NCBI GenBank assembly: GCA_003452185.1
Contig: DMJJ01000355.1
Coordinates: 1-7,167 of the forward strand
DNA length: 7,167 nt
DNA from: Verrucomicrobiales bacterium
Lineage (GTDB): Bacteria > Verrucomicrobiota > Verrucomicrobiia > Limisphaerales > UBA11320
Direction: 5' to 3'
Part shown: positions 5,874-7,167 of the stretch, piece by piece
Numbering within the stretch: position 1 is the stretch's first letter
Layout of the letters: every line of letters begins with the position of its first letter
Position numbers and translations under genes: made by a program
The notes under the pieces: model-generated
Told to the model about the DNA's origin: nothing
Seen by the model: the letters and a program-made list of their open reading frames with translations, nothing else
Database searches by the model: none

Positions 5874-5959
5874 CCCGTGCCCCACTGCCGACCCCCATGG
5901 GACGGCGCGGACCGCCCCCCTCACACGACCACCCCCACCCACTGATACGGAGCAACACC

Positions 5960-7167
5960 ATGTCCACCCCGACTGAATCCAAGTGCCCCTTCAACCACGC
6001 CGCCGGCGGCGGCACGGCCAACCACGACTGGTGGCCGAAACAGCTCAAGCTCGACCTCCTGCGCCAGCATTCCTCGAAATCCGACCCCATGGGTGGAGGC
6101 TTCGACTACGCCAAGGAGTTCAAGAGCCTCAACTACGCAGCCCTCAAGAAGGACCTCGCCGCCCTCATGACCGACTCCCAGGACTGGTGGCCGGCTGACT
6201 TCGGCCACTACGGGCCCCTCTTCATCCGCATGGCCTGGCACAGCGCCGGCACCTACCGGACGGGCGACGGACGCGGCGGCGGCGGGCGGGGACAGCAGCG
6301 GTTCGCCCCGCTGAACAGCTGGCCCGACAACGTCAGCCTCGACAAGGCCCGGCGGCTTCTCTGGCCCATCAAGCGGAAGTACGGCCGTAAGATCTCCTGG
6401 GCTGACCTGATGATCCTGGCAGGAAACGTCGCCCTCGAAACCATGGGATTCAAGACGTTCGGATTCGGCGCAGGGCGTGAGGACACCTGGGAGCCGGATC
6501 GCGATGTCTATTGGGGCACCGAAACCACGTGGCTCGGCGACAAGCGGTACACGGGCGATCGGAACCTCGAAAACCCGCTCGCCGCCGTGCAGATGGGCCT
6601 CATCTACGTCAACCCGGAGGGCCCCAACGGGAAGCCCGACCCCGTGGCGGCCGCGAGGGACATCCGTGAGACCTTCGCCCGCATGGCGATGAACGACGAG
6701 GAGACCGTCGCCCTGATCGCCGGAGGCCACACCTTCGGGAAGACACACGGCGCCGGCCCGGCCTCGAACGTCGGCCCTGAGCCCGAGGCCGCAGGCCTCG
6801 AGGAACAGGGGCTGGGGTGGAAGAGCACCTTCGGCACCGGCAAAGCCGGGGATGCCATCACCAGCGGACTGGAGGTCACCTGGACCACCACTCCGACAAA
6901 GTGGAGCAATAACTTCTTCGAAAACCTGTTCGGCTTCGAATGGGAGCTGACCAAGAGCCCCGCGGGAGCCAACCAGTGGCGTCCGAAGGGCGGCGCCGGT
7001 GCAGGCACCGTGCCGCACGCACACGATGGCGCCCGCCGGATCGCCCCGTCCATGCTCACAACGGATCTGGCACTCCGCTTCGATCCGGCATACGAGAAAA
7101 TCTCTCGCCGATTCCTGGCCAACCCGGACCAGTTCGCCGACGCCTTTGCCCGGGCCTGGTTCAAGCT
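5960..7167 (+). CDS. katG: Catalase-peroxidase KatG (5' part, 402 residues in window)
   Basis: The frame opens at ATG 5960 with GGAG (5949-5952) seven bases upstream, a good ribosome binding site, and is still open at the window edge. The visible 402 residues cover the start and most of the catalytic N-terminal haem domain of a protein normally about 720-750 long. KatG is a cytoplasmic haem enzyme that removes hydrogen peroxide by catalase and peroxidase reactions. The distal triad is Arg90, Trp93 and His94 (in RMAWHSAGTYR) and the proximal haem ligand is His257 (in IAGGHTFGKTH). The proximal Trp308 is in LEVTWTTTPTKW. The residues of the Met-Tyr-Trp adduct needed for catalase activity are Trp93, Tyr216 (in GLIYVNPEGP) and Met242 (in RMAMND). 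Ser302 matches the position of Ser315 in Mycobacterium tuberculosis KatG. The gene seems independent of its neighbours, and no regulator gene is adjacent. Confidence 0.97.
   Translation, partial: MSTPTESKCPFNHAAGGGTANHDWWPKQLKLDLLRQHSSKSDPMGGGFDYAKEFKSLNYAALKKDLAALMTDSQDWWPADFGHYGPLFIRMAWHSAGTYRTGDGRGGGGRGQQRFAPLNSWPDNVSLDKARRLLWPIKRKYGRKISWADLMILAGNVALETMGFKTFGFGAGREDTWEPDRDVYWGTETTWLGDKRYTGDRNLENPLAAVQMGLIYVNPEGPNGKPDPVAAARDIRETFARMAMNDEETVALIAGGHTFGKTHGAGPASNVGPEPEAAGLEEQGLGWKSTFGTGKAGDAITSGLEVTWTTTPTKWSNNFFENLFGFEWELTKSPAGANQWRPKGGAGAGTVPHAHDGARRIAPSMLTTDLALRFDPAYEKISRRFLANPDQFADAFARAWFK

Larger units (their letters stand above)
5459..5959. other. 501-bp gap upstream of katG: no credible intact gene, rich in inverted repeats
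   Basis: Open frames here (for example 5543-5797 and 5757-5945 on plus) have Pro/Arg/His-rich composition, no recognisable domain, and no good start site. They look like chance frames. What the stretch does hold is a terminator-like stem (5463-5488), a short palindrome (5544-5563), a coding-like remnant ending at 5648, a two-tier palindrome (5768-5798), a hairpin with alternative pairing (5814-5881) and the katG ribosome binding site. I found no convincing sigma-70 promoter for katG, and no sequence resembling the OxyR pattern or the AT-rich PerR box. Confidence 0.6.

Noticed and set aside
5543..5945. Two plus-strand open frames (5543-5797 and 5757-5945) as small genes before katG
   Set aside because: No ribosome binding site, no recognisable domain, Pro/Arg/His-heavy composition, and they run through the palindromes; probably chance frames.
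5921..7024. 367-residue minus-strand frame opposite katG
   Set aside because: The plus strand encodes an unmistakable KatG; the antisense frame shows no family feature.
1..7167. CRISPR array, tRNA, rRNA, insertion sequence or defence operon
   Set aside because: No regularly spaced repeats, tRNA-like cloverleaf, rRNA-like segment, or transposase, recombinase or nuclease motif was seen on either strand.

Overview
The window is a GC-rich chromosomal stretch whose gene content suggests a member of the Verrucomicrobiota (inference, no marker gene is present). The clues are two proteins ending in the Asp-rich 'DxDxDG..N..EY..GT' module plus a beta-rich tail that is common in secreted verrucomicrobial proteins, a secreted PQQ-like propeller beginning DWPEFRGPHGDG, a HAF-repeat protein and a DUF5009 membrane protein. 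Very high G+C at third codon positions leaves long antisense frames open almost everywhere. None of those looks real.

Layout. At 1-207 is the 3' end of an RbsC-type sugar ABC permease (+). It converges on a minus-strand pair: a VOC/glyoxalase-fold protein (1182-817) and, one base after its stop codon, a headless C-terminal piece of a secreted calcium-binding-repeat protein (815-267). The divergent gap 1183-1321 separates these from a plus-strand run: a secreted PQQ-like beta-propeller protein (1322-2662), a polytopic DUF5009/HGSNAT-like acyltransferase homologue (2778-3911), and a secreted HAF-repeat protein with a C-terminal Asp-rich module (4064-5458). A 501-bp gap (5459-5959) rich in inverted repeats follows. 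The window ends inside katG (5960 onward), a bifunctional catalase-peroxidase whose visible 402 residues carry a full set of active-site residues.

How the genes relate. Three of the plus-strand products act in or beyond the inner membrane: the propeller and the HAF protein are predicted secreted, and the DUF5009 protein is integral. Gaps of 115 and 152 bp, each with hairpin-forming sequence, make one tight operon unlikely. katG stands apart with its own good ribosome binding site. No defence system, CRISPR array, tRNA, rRNA or transposase gene was found.

I see no convincing new multi-gene system. The parts most worth a second look are the palindromes upstream of katG, the short coding-like remnant inside that gap, and the truncated secreted-protein tail abutting the VOC gene.
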